Assembly: GCA_964007475.1 (NCBI GenBank)
Contig: OZ023273.1
Span: forward strand, 21,749,557 to 21,813,556
Length of the DNA: 64,000 bases
Reading direction: 5' to 3'
From: Hybos culiciformis
Lineage: Eukaryota; Arthropoda; Insecta; Diptera; Hybotidae
The notes under the pieces were generated by a model. That model saw nothing but the letters and a program-made list of their open reading frames with translations, was not told the origin of the DNA and did no database searches. The translations under genes were made by a program, and so were the position numbers. Positions 1 to 14,521 of this stretch are shown one piece after another (within the stretch, counting starts at the first letter, position 1; the number at the start of each line of letters is the position of its first letter).

Positions 1-3000
1 ATATTATGAACATATAAGTATGTCTAAATACATGTATGATACACCTATTGTATACTCATTTTAAGTTGAATGAAAATTTAAATAATTCTATTCTATAGTC
101 CAATGCCCCTTTTTAGATTTTGAATTGCTTTTGTTTTCAATACCCTTACATTTAAACCTGTTAAAAAATTTTTTTAATGCGGGGTGCGTTATTACATATT
201 TTATTCAATTCGAATTAAAAAGGTATTTTCTATTAAGAAAAGACAAAACTCAACATAAGTTGTGATTTTCAATAAATTTGAAAGTATAAATGCAAAAAAA
301 AAAGAAGAAAACAGGAGAACATAATAACAGCTGATCCTTTAGTTTTCCTCTAGCAAAACACAAAAAAAAATTAGTTTTTCAATAACAACGGTGACAATGT
401 ACCTTGATTTATTTTATAACGGATGGTATATTTTTCAAAAATAAGTCCAATGCCCTTAAAATAAAATCCGCACTGACGACACATTTAAAAATCGTACATA
501 ATGTAAATATGCATCCGATTTTGTGAATAAAATTTTCTTGAATGTGACCCCTTTTATAATGTTCACTGATTTTTCTGTTCGATTTAATTTTTTTTTATTT
601 TTTTGAACTCATTTTATCAATGAAAAATTATAGGATTTTATAGTGCAAAAGGAGATCGGGTATAAAAGGAATTGGTTTTGTGGATAAAACTTAAATGGAA
701 AAAAGTAAGCAAATTTTGGTTTATGTATATCTATGTTTTTGTTACTTACTAATTTGTCAATGTCAAATCATTATATTTTAGATGAATTAGTTTTACATAC
801 ATTTATGTATGTAAATTTAGGTACAATGCATAAAAATTAAGTTTTTTTTAAATAAAGGCTGTTATAAGATACCACTTGCCTCCTTCACAATGTTTTCAGG
901 TAGGCATTCCTGGCAATGCGTCCTCATTTTAATTTTATTGTTTTATTGCTTCAATTTTATGAACATAATAAGTTTATTCTCATCTCATTATACCATAATA
1001 TTAGGTTTGCACCCAATATATCAAAAGAGTTTGATTTCATTTTTATTATTTTTGCGGTAGTTTCAGATATATTTATGTTTTATATAAAACATAATTAAAT
1101 TTGATTTAAGACATTAAAAGTTTGAGTATGTATAGTGGGTAATGTTATTTTTGTGGTTGAAATTCTATAAATTTTATGTACCTAGAGTATAATATTAAAG
1201 TATGATATCTTCCTGTGGAGATTTTAATCTCATAGATCGTATTATAGAAATTTACGTTAATGTGATTTAAAGTTAAACTCATAAGGTAAAACAATTCACC
1301 AAATTCTTATCAGCAAGTTCAGGAAGAGTTTTTGAACATTCTGAAAGTATTATTTATAATTTAAAAATCAAGCAACAAAATCTTCTAATGAGAGGGGTTT
1401 TTGGTATAAAAAGTATTTATACTTTTTTAACAGAAATAATTAAAAAAAAGATTTTAAAAAAATATTAAAATCTATATGAATTAAGATATAATAAAAATAA
1501 AATTTAAAAGAGCGGTTAAGTTAACTTTCGTCCCAAGCGGGTAATTGTATTTAGATTGGGCATACCTACAAGACAGATTACAAAGTTTATTATATTTAAG
1601 TATTTTAACTTAAATAATGAAATACAATTGATAGCGCTTAAAATTTCTTTTCAATAATTTTTTATTTATCATTTATTTTTATTTTTTCAGCCAATTTTTG
1701 CGCACCCTATTTTTATTTAATAAATAAGAAAAAGAAGAGGATTTTTTTTTTATATTTATGCATCCCTTTTTTGTGTATGCTTATAAAACTGTGAAAACAT
1801 CATATTTATTTCACCTTTCAATATATATATTATAAACATTTATTTTATTTTATTTTTGAGTAAGTATATGTGAAATTAAGGATTCTCAAGCTGAGGTAGG
1901 TCGCGCGTGTCACGTGCCAAAAATTTATTATAATTTTTTTATCCTGCATTTATTTTGAATGAAAATTATCTGAACCAAACTTTACTATTTTTTTTTGTGA
2001 ATTATAAAATAATAAATTATACGGGACCAGTTTATATTTTTTTGAGTTTTTAGTGTTCTTTATTTATTTTTATAACGTAAAATTTTTCTTTATTAATTTT
2101 CTTTTTGAAAAAATATTTACTTCATTTAATTTTTTTTGTTTAAATTTAAACCTATAAAAATGTAATAATAAATATTAATAAAATAATTTATCCTGAAGGG
2201 TTTTTTTTTTACCATTATTTTTTAATCAAAAAAGAATGTTCGTAAGAAAAGATTTTTGTTTTTAATGTACCCTTAAAATTGTAAAATCAAAATCATAAAA
2301 AGAAATTTTTAATTTAAAAAATCGATCAGGAGTAGTATAGGACCTTTGGTGTTATTTAAAAATTTGAAAATGTTTGTAGATAATATTCAATAATGAATAT
2401 ATATAAATAAATTAAGGCCCGAATGGTGTTTTTAGCAGTTAAAAAATAAATTTAGACACTTACAAAGTTGCTAAAAAGTCAAAAAGAAGCTACAAATTTT
2501 AAAAATAAGTGTCCTAATCACTTAAGACCAAAATTTAACTTTCGAACTGCAATTCTATATATGCAATTTATGACGGCCAAACTTTAAAATACGTTCACAT
2601 TACGAGAAATGTGCATTCTACTTTCACCGAAAGTATTTATTTCCAAAAGAATACTTATTTGATTATGATTTTAAATGTTAGGTGTAATGTGGAACTCTTA
2701 TTACTTATATTCAAAAAAAATTTCCTTTCTGATTTTTTTTTATGTAATTATACTGCACTATATTAAGTACCAGTGTATAATGAAAAATATTTTAATTTCG
2801 ATCTGTAAACTCTTGAACGAAACCTTATAATATGATTTCATTACACACTTACATTAATCAAAATTTATTTTAATTAAACACATTTAAGTGTATTTAACCA
2901 TGGAAAACATAAAAATTCACTTTTAATGAAACATTTTTGTATAATTGGAATGGATTTATAAAATTTATTTTGTTTTCAACAGTTTTCACACCCGAAAGAA

Positions 3001-6000
3001 AATTAATGAAGTTAAATAAAATTACATATGTAGGTATATATATATTTTATTTATATCAGTACATATATATAATTTATTTATATCCGTGAGAAAAATTAAA
3101 AAAGAGTTTTCCAAGTTAAAAATAAAGATTTTGTTTACAAGGGCCTTGAAGAGTTGGATAAGTATTATCACTTCATTTCATTTCATTCATTAGTTTATTA
3201 TTACAGCGTTTAGAAATTTTAGAACTTCTTGTAAATTTTATTTTAAAAGTAATTTATTCAAAATCATTTTGGCTACAAATACAATATCAAAAGTCCTGGA
3301 TTTGTCAAACATATGAATCCATATATTTCTTGTAATTTTACAATTTTTTTAAGTTTTAAGTTAAATTTATTTAGATCTAAAAATAAATGAAAATTAATAA
3401 CTTTTGAGAGCGTACATTATTTAAAAGGATCAATTTTAGTTAAATTAGAATTATGGAAATCTGGCTATTCTTTAATTCAGTTTAAACTTTTCTTTGTTTC
3501 ATTTTAAATTACATAAGCACCATCAAAACTGTACCATGTCAAAGGTTTTGACTTTGTGCTTAGTAAAATAAATATAAATAGGAAGATTTCACTCCAGTCA
3601 TAGGTAGTGCAAAATTTTTATTTGTTTGTTTATTGTTTGTGATTATTGAATGGAATTTTTTATTATTAAAATTAAATATTATTTATAAGTTATAATTCAT
3701 AATATCTGAGAAAAAGAAAAATATCAAAAATCATAAAATTACGAAAAAATATAAAAACTTATTATTCTCGAATGAATTAGGTGCGATACCCCTTAGTTTT
3801 TAATCAATTTTACATACGTATACATAAATTTATTACGGATATGGACACTATATACGGGCGAAATTGTGGTTTTTATAAAAGGGATCTACAAATACATTTT
3901 TAAGTGAAAGTACACACGGCTGTTTAATATGGTTATTATTTTCATTATTTTCTTTTTGATTCTACTAAAATATCAATCAAATTATAAAATCAAGACCAAT
4001 TTTGTTATACCCACAATTTACCGATATGCAGTTGAAAAATTAATACATTGCTGGAAGTTATATTGAATTTCTTTAATATACTTTTTTTTTTAGCCCGCAT
4101 ATATACTTCTTTCCTTCAATTCAAAAATTTTATAATAATTAAGATATATTATTCATGGGAATTCTAGATTTTGAACAACTTCATTTTATAGTGGTACCTA
4201 TCACTTTATTCAGGTAATTTATTTAAATTAATAATCAAATTTCAATTTTAGTTTAATAAAAATATTTAAAAAAATATATAGAACATATTTAACACATCAT
4301 AAATTAAGTATATAATTTTCGATTTAAAATACTAATTGACATCATTCTACCCGATAATTTTTATATAATTTTTATATAATTTTTATGTTATAAAAATTGC
4401 CTTAACTTAAAAATCAAAAAGCATTAAATTTAATTTTCTAAAATCTAAATTAAAGCTAGTGGGGATTAATAAAATATTTGATCCACTATTTTGTTCGTAA
4501 TGCGATTACAAATTTTTGTTTTTTTTAATGTATAATTACAAGTTAAGGATGATGCTCAAATCTTTGTCCAAGTTCGATTAGAACATAACCCGATGAATAA
4601 ATAAGATTGAAATAAAAAAAATAAATTGAAGTAAATGCGAAAGAAATTTTTTTTAATACATAGGTACTTTCATAGCGAGATAAAACATAATTCTGCATAT
4701 GTTCGTTCACGAATGGGTGCATTATTCAAATACTCAGTTTCAGTAAAAGTAAAACCATGTAAAAATCTGGTTGAAAATATATTAAAAGGATTTAAAGGAT
4801 ATTTGAGATTTTACAACAAGGGTAATAAATCCTTAGTAAAACACGTTTAATGCACCACTTTTTGCTTTATCTGTAAGTTAAGGTACACATTTTTTTATGT
4901 ACTTCATACTCTTTTTATATGGGTGGTTTTATTACGTAATTGTATGAATTTACATTGTTGAAAAATTATATTTTAAATCGTTATGTTTAAAAATTATGAA
5001 CTGAAAAATGTCTGCAAAAAAATAAAAAAGGAAATGTTAAATTAAAATAATTTAATAATTCGATTAATACAATAAATAAATAACAAATTTTTTGGCGCAC
5101 TATAAATACCTTTTCTACCTTTTTTAATACAATAATAAAACAGTTCTATTCGAAAATTCATAATAATAAAGTAAACCCAAAAAAAAAAGAATAAATTGTA
5201 CCTACTATACAATTTCCATATAGTTCATGTTTCATATGTATTCAATTAAGTACATACATGATGCTAAACAGTCAGAAATAATAAATTAAATATTTGTGAA
5301 TTGGTTGGTGGTCAATTATACGATTATATATATGATAAAATTTGTTAAAAACAATAGTGTAAAAAAAAGGGAAAAAAAAACGTTCGGTTTTCATAGTTTA
5401 AAAAATTCAAACATTTTCACAACATGAATTAAAAAACAATAGATTTTTTTTTTATATGTAAGTAATATCCTTTTTTATTGTCTCTCCTGAATGAAAATAG
5501 ATATGTATGTATTTATATTATTTTTGAAACAATCAATAATAAAACTTTCGAAAATCAATTATAGTATTTACCTTTTTGTCCTTATACGGTCACATTTGGT
5601 TATCACATGTGTGAAAATTTAAAAATAAATTATAGATAGGTATTTTTTTTGTATGTAGATTATATGTGCTGGATAATGTTAGAATAACATATATGATAAA
5701 AATAACATAGTCTTGTGAATGGTATTATTTCAATATGTGAACAACATTGACCTTATTGCATAAATTTTACATATTATAAATATTCAGTTTTATTTTTTGT
5801 TATGATAAGAAAAACGATTATTTCATAATTTTGTATTGTAATATTCCCATTAAGGAGTTGAAAATAATGTAACAAAAAAGTTTCTATAAATTACTTGAAA
5901 AAGGATTTGAGTGAAAAACTACGTAACTAAATGTTTACACATTAGCAATACTATATCATGAGAAAACTGATATAAAATCAAATGCAGTTACAAGTAATTA

Positions 6001-9000
6001 AGCTCCATACCCTCTTTAAAAATAGTACTATATAATACGGCCGAAGTATAAAAATATGAAATAATTGAGAAAACAATTTGTGCAAATTATAAATGTAATG
6101 TTAATACGAGTAAGCATAAATCAGAATACACAAATCCAATTAAATTCATTTTTTTCAGCTTTTTTATTTTATTTTTTCACACTACAGAATCTTCCTGGTC
6201 ACTTCGGTTTTAGTTTTTAAAATATTCACATAATTAAGAATAAAAAGAAAACAAGTTAAAAAAAAATGTGTAAACATAATTAATGGATTTATGTGAATTA
6301 AAAGTCTTGAAAAAAAAAAGTGTACAAAGATCGTTTCCATTTGTTCAACAAATCCATTTAAAATTTTTATTTATTTTTTTTAATCTTCTTTTTTTTCGGA
6401 AATTATAAAAAATATAGAATGGGTAGGTATATAGAAATATTTATTTTCTTAAGCAAAAAGTTAAATTTATCTATCCTAACATAAACAATAAATATAAAAA
6501 ATATATTTAAGGATACATTATAAAAATTCGTATATAATAGGTATTTTACGCACATAAAAGAAGAACCGTATTTAATTTTTATATTTTCTTAATAATATTT
6601 CTAAAGATTGCAATATGTTAATAAAATAAATATATGATATAAAAAAATTTAAAATAATTTTGACTATATACAATCAGTTTATTTTAATCGAAACTTTATA
6701 GTCTGATATTTCAGACGAGCGTAATGAAAATATGAATTTCTTTTACTTCGGTAGTATCAAGTTAAAATTAAATCAGGCCAAGTCAATCAAGGTATATTTT
6801 GCAACTCATTATTCTATAATTTTTGTTCAGCTAGAAGCCTGAAAATTTGGTGGTATAATTCTTATTTCATTAGGTATGATTGAAAATAAAATTCATTAAG
6901 TAACCAAACTTGAAAATAAAACAGTATAAATTACGTCTTTTTGTATTTTCATTCCAGTAAATAATACAAAATTAGTGAGAAATTTATATTTTTATACACT
7001 CAAAAGTACCTAACTTATAATTATTTATTTTGTATAATATTATTTTTAGAAAACAAAAACAATCTAAAATAATTTTCTTGTTCTTTTAAAAGTATCCTGT
7101 GGGTGTTCTTATTTGAACAAAAAAAATGTCTCAGGGTCCTTTTTAAAGTAATTGGCATTAATATAGATTTATATTTAATGAACTGTGTATTAAAGAGGTA
7201 ATCATAAAAACTTTATTCAAACGTTAAATGACAAAAATTATTTTTCCTATTCTTGTATACTGAAGTTAGAAAAAAAAATTTAAATGCTACCGGCATCTTA
7301 ACATCTTGAAAAAAAATTATACAGTTCCAATATGTTTCAAATTCGAAATGCATGTATATACATTTGTAGATTTTAAGTGAATGATGAAAAATATTTAAAT
7401 GCATTAAAATTAATATGGTTAAATTTGTTTGTTAATATAAAATATCTGTGAAAAAATGTTCTCCTAATTTTAAATTCTAATTGAGCATAATTCAATTATT
7501 ATTTCCAGAATAAAATGCTTGAAGCTCTTTTCCAAAAAATAAATTTAATAAATTAAAACGAAAAGGTATAATTGTTTCTAAAAATTATAACTATAATAAG
7601 CGAGCTTAAGAATACTTGATAGATAGATCTGGAAACGAAATTTTGTTGGTTATTTTTTATTTCAAACATTATACAATACACAGTATTGTGTTAAATTTTT
7701 AGCTAAATAGAAAAGTGTGTTAAGTAATGTTATATTATATATAAAATATTTACAATGTTAGTATGTGTATACTATATATACTTATGTATTGTATACTGTA
7801 GCTTTCTATAACAGTTTAGGAAAACTTATGCAAATTATAAGAATTAATACTTTGAACCAGTTGTATTATATATAATTTTGGCCATGCTAACAAACTGTAC
7901 ATTTAGAATCATTAGAATTTCAAACTAAAAGAATCAAAATATATCTGAAAGTTTTCAAATTAATCAGTATGTAATGTTTTCGTAATTTTTCGAAATCTAT
8001 ATAAAATGTTATTTAAATAAATAATTCATATAAGGATTGCTGTTGTTTTCAGACCTGCATTTCTTGCACTATATTTTTAATTATACCCCTAATATATAAT
8101 AATACAATATATAAATTATATGAAGTCATCGAACACACGAGTAAGAATTAATAACTATATTATATTCATAACAAAAATATAATTTATATACGTCTTTTGA
8201 AGTGTATAAATTTTTTTAAAGTTTTTTGAACTTTATAAGCAAATATGTATATATATATATGTATATAATAATATCGTTATATTGAAATAAAATTATCAAG
8301 CCAAGTCTTAAGAAGAAATGAAATATTTATTTCATTTTTGATATATTTAAGAAAGAATATTTTATCAACGAAATATAATATATAAACGTACCAAAATATT
8401 GTACACATTATTTTAAGTATGTATATATATTTTCATCTTCCATATTTCTGCACTTTAGTTCCAGAAACTATTAAATAAAAGTTTATACAATTATAAAAAT
8501 ATTACGGAAAACTTTTGATAAAATTTCAGCGTATTTCGTATAATAATTTCTTTGACTGTTAATTGGATATGTGCATATAATACTGTAGTTAAGTAGATTA
8601 TAGATTAAACGAACCCTTTAGTTGGTTTTGGAATACCACAGAAAGCTTCAAATATATGTATACCTACTACATTTATGTAAAAATATTTGGTAACAAACTT
8701 TGTATACAAATAAATATGGAAGAAATGTTATGAAGCAAAAATAAGTAATTTGAACAAAAAATATTAGTTGAACCTTGGGTTCGATAAACTAATCATATTA
8801 TAAAAATAATAATTTTATTTTTAATGTACTGAATGTTTAACCGAAGATGTACCTAAAGTTTTAAAACATTCTCTTTCAAGTCCAGGTCAGTAAGGTTAAA
8901 AAGAGATAACGCTAAATTATTTGTTGACACGGTAAACTAAACGTTCGTATATAAATATAATGAATTTTCCACATATGATAATAAATAAAGCCAGGGTTAA

Positions 9001-12000
9001 TTACCACTTTGTGTACTTTGATTATGTTTTTTTTTTCTATAGAAATGAGAAAAAAAGAAATTAAACTGAATTGAAGTAAAGAAATAATGTTTATGTTCGT
9101 TTTGATGGGTGCTATATGAAAATTTGAAAGAAATATAATATTTAAGGGAAATTTTGTATAAGCAATTTTTTCAGTGACGGAACGATTCAAAAATTTTGTT
9201 TAGTTTAATATTTTATTCAAAAATTACTAAATCTGAGAAAAAAAGAAGCTTAAATTGTCGATTGTCTTTGTAATTTTTATTTTCAACTATTTTTTAGAAA
9301 GAAAAATTTTATACTAAAACAAACTCTAACCGTCTTATCCTAATACCGACGTAAACATGAAATTCAAGGTTGATAATCTAAGTTATTAGCTGGATTACTG
9401 CAACTTAGACCGAACTGATTAAAACGTAAAGTAATTGGGATATTTGATTCGGGTTTTGCATGATATTTTTGGTTACTTTATGCCATTATACCCTATTCTT
9501 ACATTACGACAACTTTTCAATGAACATTTAATTTATTTGAAATTGTCAGCCTGAATCGGTTCGTTACTGATCCTGTAAATAAGTTTCTACAATATTGGTC
9601 GTTAACTCTTGCCGTTATATATAAAAAAGCATAAAAAAAAACAAAGAAATTTATTATCTCTGAAAAAACTAAATTTTTTTTCTTGTAAATATAAATTTCA
9701 ATCTTATGTTGAAATTACATTTTTTTTATTATTTCGTAAACAAAAATTCGTCTTACTTTTTTTTTGTAATTTTTTTGTTTTAAAGAGAAAAAACTCGTTA
9801 AATAAACTGACAAACATTCGTTCAAGAGGTTAAGTGAATTTAACATTTGTCATTTTTTTTTATATTTTTATTTCATAAAAAATGCGTTAAGATAAATTCA
9901 CGCTAGATTGAAGGATAGGGCTATCTTCTGTGATGATTCTGAATTTTTTTTATAGATTATTATCAAAGTAGAAGCAAATTATTATTTCATAGATGTTTAT
10001 TTTTTTAAGTAGATACTTCTACAAATAATAGCTTTTCCTCTTTCTATAAACTTTTTGTTTTCAAACCCACATTAAGATTATTACGATTTCTTATTGCTTG
10101 AATAATATTACGAAGTCTAGATAATTTTTATGATAGTAATTAATTGATTAATAAAAAAACATAAAATGCTCGTTTTATTTCTACCTTTCGACCACAAATT
10201 GAGTGCAATCAGTAAATACAATTCAAATATCTTTTTCGAGTTCATTTAAAAAATGTCTATATGTGTGCTCAAATAACGAGTCCGCTTTGATTATTTTATC
10301 AATAAAGACTTGTAACCTATTCACAATATTTTCTGGTATGCATAAAATATTATTTTGATATTTTTTCTTTAAAATTTTATTATTTCTGTAAATTAAAAGA
10401 TAAGAAAATGTATTTACGTACGCTTGTTTTTTTTTTTAACGATAATTAAAAATTATTTTTGAGGTACCTAATACACATTAAAATCCAGAGTGAAAAATGA
10501 TGCATTTCGTTTTTAATATTTTTTATTTTAGCCATTTTATATTTTTTTCTTGGAATTGATAAGAAAATTCTTTGACTCATTTAATATTGTATTATTATTA
10601 TCATTTTTTTTTTGACATAATAATTTTTTTTAATCACTAAAGTGAACCGCATTTATTTTTCTTATCGCACATATGAGAACCTTAATTGTGGGTTGTACCT
10701 TTCAAGAATAATTAAAATATAAATTTTTTAAATTAAAAATAAGAATGTGTTATCAAGAGAACCACTTTGTTTATTTTTTATTTTTTTTTTAATAAATGAA
10801 ATTTAATGAAATGTTTATTATTAATAAATTAAAATAAACTAAAATGATTATTATAATTTTTTATTAACGAACGGTGCAAATGTAAAGAGTAAATAATTAT
10901 AGAAATAATGTTAATCTTTTACTCATTGCTTCAAAGTTAATATCCCAGAGTTTTTTTTTTGTAGTTCAATCTAAGTGTACATAAAAAAGCGTTAGTTAAG
11001 CTTCATACGTTCGAAAGTGGATGTGTTCGATTTTCTTTATTTAAATTCTGTAATTAATGTTTCTTTTTAATTAAAATTTGTATGAAAAAAGTTTTTAATC
11101 CATTTCTAGAATGAAAATAAGGTTGAAATGTCTCTCAACATAGTCATTAGTCTGCGACTGAATTTTGAAATGAAATGTGAAAAAAGAGTCCATACTTCAT
11201 AATGTTCTACTTTTGCAAAAAAATAATGTATCTGAACTTAAAATCTTGATTCATCGCAACTTTTAAGTTTGTTGTTCTTATACTTTTATTAAATGTAAAC
11301 TTCTTTTCAAATATAGTTTTAATTTAAAAATTTCCAATTTCCTTTATTTAGATGTAAAATCTATTACAGCCTATTTAAATTTTCTGTAAAATATATAGTA
11401 AAATATATATTTATTTAACTAATAGATCGTAATATGTATCACAAAATGCAAATTTATAATAAGCATGTTTGGAGCATAAATTGTACATAATAAATATACA
11501 TACTGTATACTTTTAATAAAATGGTATAATATTGACTTTCATGTTTGATTTTTAGACTTTTTCTGCCATTGTTAAAACAGGTTTCTTCATAACTTGAATG
11601 CATTTAATCTTTTTTTTTTCCTAAATACATAAAAACAATTAGTTGGGCGTGACAAAATCAACAAAATCATACCTACTGTTGAAATATATACAAATTAGAT
11701 ATTGTAAAAAAAAAAAAAATACAAAATAAAAACAATAACAATATATATTTTCACCTGTTTTTTTTATTTGTGTAAAACAAATATTTAAGTTATTTTTTTT
11801 ATCACCTGATACGCCATTAAAAAAGATACAAGTGTTTGTAAACAAAAATGTTATAAATTTTACTTATATCGTAGGTATACACATATATGTAGAGTAAATA
11901 GAAGAAAAAGAATGATTATTATGTTACACATTCGTAGTGATAATACGAGTTATTAATTCGAGTTATTAAATTTATTCTGCTTCTGTTTCCCAAAATTTAT

Positions 12001-12921
12001 AATATTAATATAATAATATAATTTAATTAATAATTTAATAAATTACGAATTTTTTTGTGTTCTTACAAATCAATCCTTATTATTTTATAGATGTATATTT
12101 TCATAATGCTGCAAATAGAAATTATCAAAATTTAAATGTTGCCCATAATAATATATATACAATACTTCACATAGTACATGTTTCAACAATTTTTTTTCTT
12201 AAGAAAATTCCCATGAGTATAAAGTCATCATAAATTTTTCAAAATAATATGGACAGTGTTGTACATATTCAAAGTTAAATTAAGTGTTCTATTTTCAAAT
12301 AAGATTTATATTTGGTTTGTTTTATGTATATCGTATATGTATTCATTATATAAAATAATCTAAAATCTACTTGATGAATTAGGAAACATGTCCTGATATG
12401 TAAATTTCAATCAATTATCACAGAATATTTGTAAAATTTTTAGGATTATTAAATGTTGAGTGAAATATGCTTCCTTTTCCTTAATTCAATCATGATGATG
12501 ATGATTATATAGAATATTTGTTATCCTTTGGGACCACAACTATTTAAATCTTTATGTGTTAAGAAAGATAAAGACATATATATCAAATTATTTGTCAAAA
12601 CAAGTTGCTTGTTTGTTATAATGTTGTAAGTAGGTACTTTTCTTGAATAATTCAAACAAATGCCATAGTAAAATATTAACCTATTTTATAATAAAATGGG
12701 AGACAATAAATAATCTAATGTCTTAGATTTAAAAAAAAATTTAATTAATATTTTATTGTAAATTTTACTGACAACAAAATAAATAATATATATAAAATAT
12801 AAAATATTGTAAATGAAAATTACCTTGCTATACATTAACTTTAAATTTAGCATAACAATTTTGTTAGAAGTAATAGTTCTTAGTCATATGCCCTATACCT
12901 TCATTAGAAATTAGACAATAT
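1..12921. other. AT-rich non-coding DNA, no gene recognised
   Basis: Nearly 13 kb of A/T-dominated sequence with many poly-A and poly-T runs and stops in all frames. The longest open frames (60-92 codons, for example 8912-9190 on the minus strand) are what chance gives at about 80% A+T, and none shows a known motif or a shift in base use. A patch at about 9310-9620 is richer in G+C (about a third) but stays broken by stops in every frame I tried. It could be intergenic DNA or the intron of a gene lying outside the window; the sequence does not decide. Confidence 0.6.
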
Positions 12922-12923
12922 TA

Positions 12924-13112
12924 TTGCGCCTTGTACACATAGTATTTGGACATTCAGATCCTTAAGTGTTATTTTTTGAAGTTACAATTATTGTACTATC
13001 CAAATTTTAAATTTAATTCAAAATTTTTATTTTGAAATCTTAGAAAGTTGTAGTAAAAAATAAAATAAAATTATCATAACAAATGGTTGGGTTTCATTTC
13101 AACAAGGCGCAA
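12924..13112. mobile_element. probable TA-flanked MITE with short TIRs
   Basis: The ends carry a perfect inverted repeat, TTGCGCCTTGT at 12924 and its complement ending at 13112. Both sides are flanked by TA (12922-12923 and 13113-13114), so the inverted match with TA is 13 bp. The GC-rich ends stand out in AT-rich surroundings. There is no ORF inside and the interior is not self-complementary. TA duplication and short TIRs suggest a non-autonomous Tc1/mariner-type element, but a single copy cannot prove mobility. Confidence 0.4.
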
Positions 13113-14379
13113 TATAATGATAAACATTTTCCTTTTTTTTATCTATCACATATTATAGAAAACATTATTGTTTTAGAAGATACATATACCTACCATCGTA
13201 AAGAAATATAAATTCATTCCTGTATGTACTGCTCCATATATCCGAAGAATAACTATTTACATAAATAAATACATAGTTATTTTATGAAGGTAATACTTTC
13301 AAAATGTTCCTCCAGTTAAGAAGATATCTTTGAATTTTCTTTAAGAAAAAAAAAACAAATTTCTGTAAAAGTAATTTAGAGAAATAAATGTGTTTAACAA
13401 GTTCAGGAAAACTGAAAACTATCCCATCATAAGCTAAAGATATTTTATAAAGATTTAAAACATTTTTTGAGGTTAATTTTCTCGATTTTACACAATTCGC
13501 ATCGCACTATATAGAATTAGAAATTATCATTGATCTCAAAACATAATTTGATATTTTTTAAATGATATTTTTCTGCCATTTCGAAAGTTTGAAGTAAATT
13601 TATTTTCACACAAATGTTTATGTAAATTATAAAATATTTCTCTTTATTTTTGACTCCTTTTTTTGAGTAGACATTTCCACAATATATAAAATAAAATTCC
13701 TTATCTTAACATTACTTTTTGGAAATATACATTATGTGAAGAAAATAAGAATCTGATGGACCATTATGGCAAGATACTTCATTTGTCCTTTTTTTCGTTT
13801 AACGGCATAGCAGTAGAGAATTCTTATGAAAAATATATGCATTAAAGCCGAGATAAAAGTTTAGAGTATGGTAGACAAAACTTATCATCACCTTAACTTA
13901 ACACATAAAGAGATTTCTTTATTTAATATTTTTTTTGTTTTTGTCCATATATGAACATAATGATGATAATATCATAAATTAACATAAAAAACGAAAAGAT
14001 CAAGAAAAAGAAAAAAAATTCTTATCTTGTCGAATGAGATAATTATACATAAATTTAAATAAATTCGTATTCCGGATAAACAATTGATAAATAATGTATC
14101 TTAAAGTATTGTGCTAAAATATTTACTTGGAACATCGAACAAATTAAGTATTCGATCTTTATTTATTTGTGGATGCTAAAAATATTTTATATTGAAAAAT
14201 TAATTTAGAAAAATTGTGATAAATTTTTGACTAATAAATTGAAAAGTTATATAGTTAAAATAAAAGTTAATAATTACGTTGTATAGGTACAGATATTTTA
14301 AATGAAAAATCAAAACTAACTGAGCCTTCTGAAGGGCTGTGTATGGCTTATGATGACAACTTCAGAAAAACAAAATTTA
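13113..14379. other. AT-rich non-coding DNA
   Basis: No ORF or RNA gene is visible. Near the right end 14327-14334 (TTCTGAAG) and 14360-14367 (CTTCAGAA) form an 8-bp inverted repeat with a 25-nt loop, just beyond the A-rich tail of the neighbouring SINE. It might be part of that element's 3' end or chance. Confidence 0.5.
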
Positions 14380-14521
14380 TTTATTTTTTTAAAACAACAC
14401 AAACACTTAGATCAAGTGGACAATTGAAAAATTCACACAGATTCCAGCCCGAGGTGGGAATCGAACCCACGACCGAACACACTGTAGGAAACTGACAATA
14501 CCACTACACCATGACGGCCGA
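14380..14521 (-). mobile_element. tRNA-derived SINE
   Basis: Read on the minus strand, the head carries an RNA polymerase III A box (TGGTGTAGTGG, 14501-14511) and B box (GGTTCGATTCC, 14457-14467), about 33 bp apart. The B box sits in a perfect T-arm, a GTGGG/CCCAC stem with a 7-nt loop. The acceptor ends do not pair and no clear anticodon arm forms, so it is not a working tRNA gene. A tRNA-unrelated body of about 50 bp follows, ending in an A-rich tail (about 14381-14396). That head-body-tail order is the classic SINE plan. It would be transcribed by Pol III from its internal promoter and moved by a partner LINE. I found no clear target duplication, so the outer limits, above all the 3' one, are uncertain. 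Confidence 0.75.

Noticed and set aside
1892..1899. let-7-like seed TGAGGTAG
   Set aside because: Only the 8-base seed matches; the following bases differ from let-7 and no precursor hairpin is visible.
8912..9190. 92-codon ORF on the minus strand, longest outside known features
   Set aside because: At about 80% A+T roughly one frame of this length is expected by chance in 64 kb. It has no motif and no coding-like base use.
14440..14521. A functional tRNA gene
   Set aside because: A and B boxes and T-arm are present, but the acceptor stem does not pair and no clear anticodon arm forms; a SINE body and A-rich tail follow.
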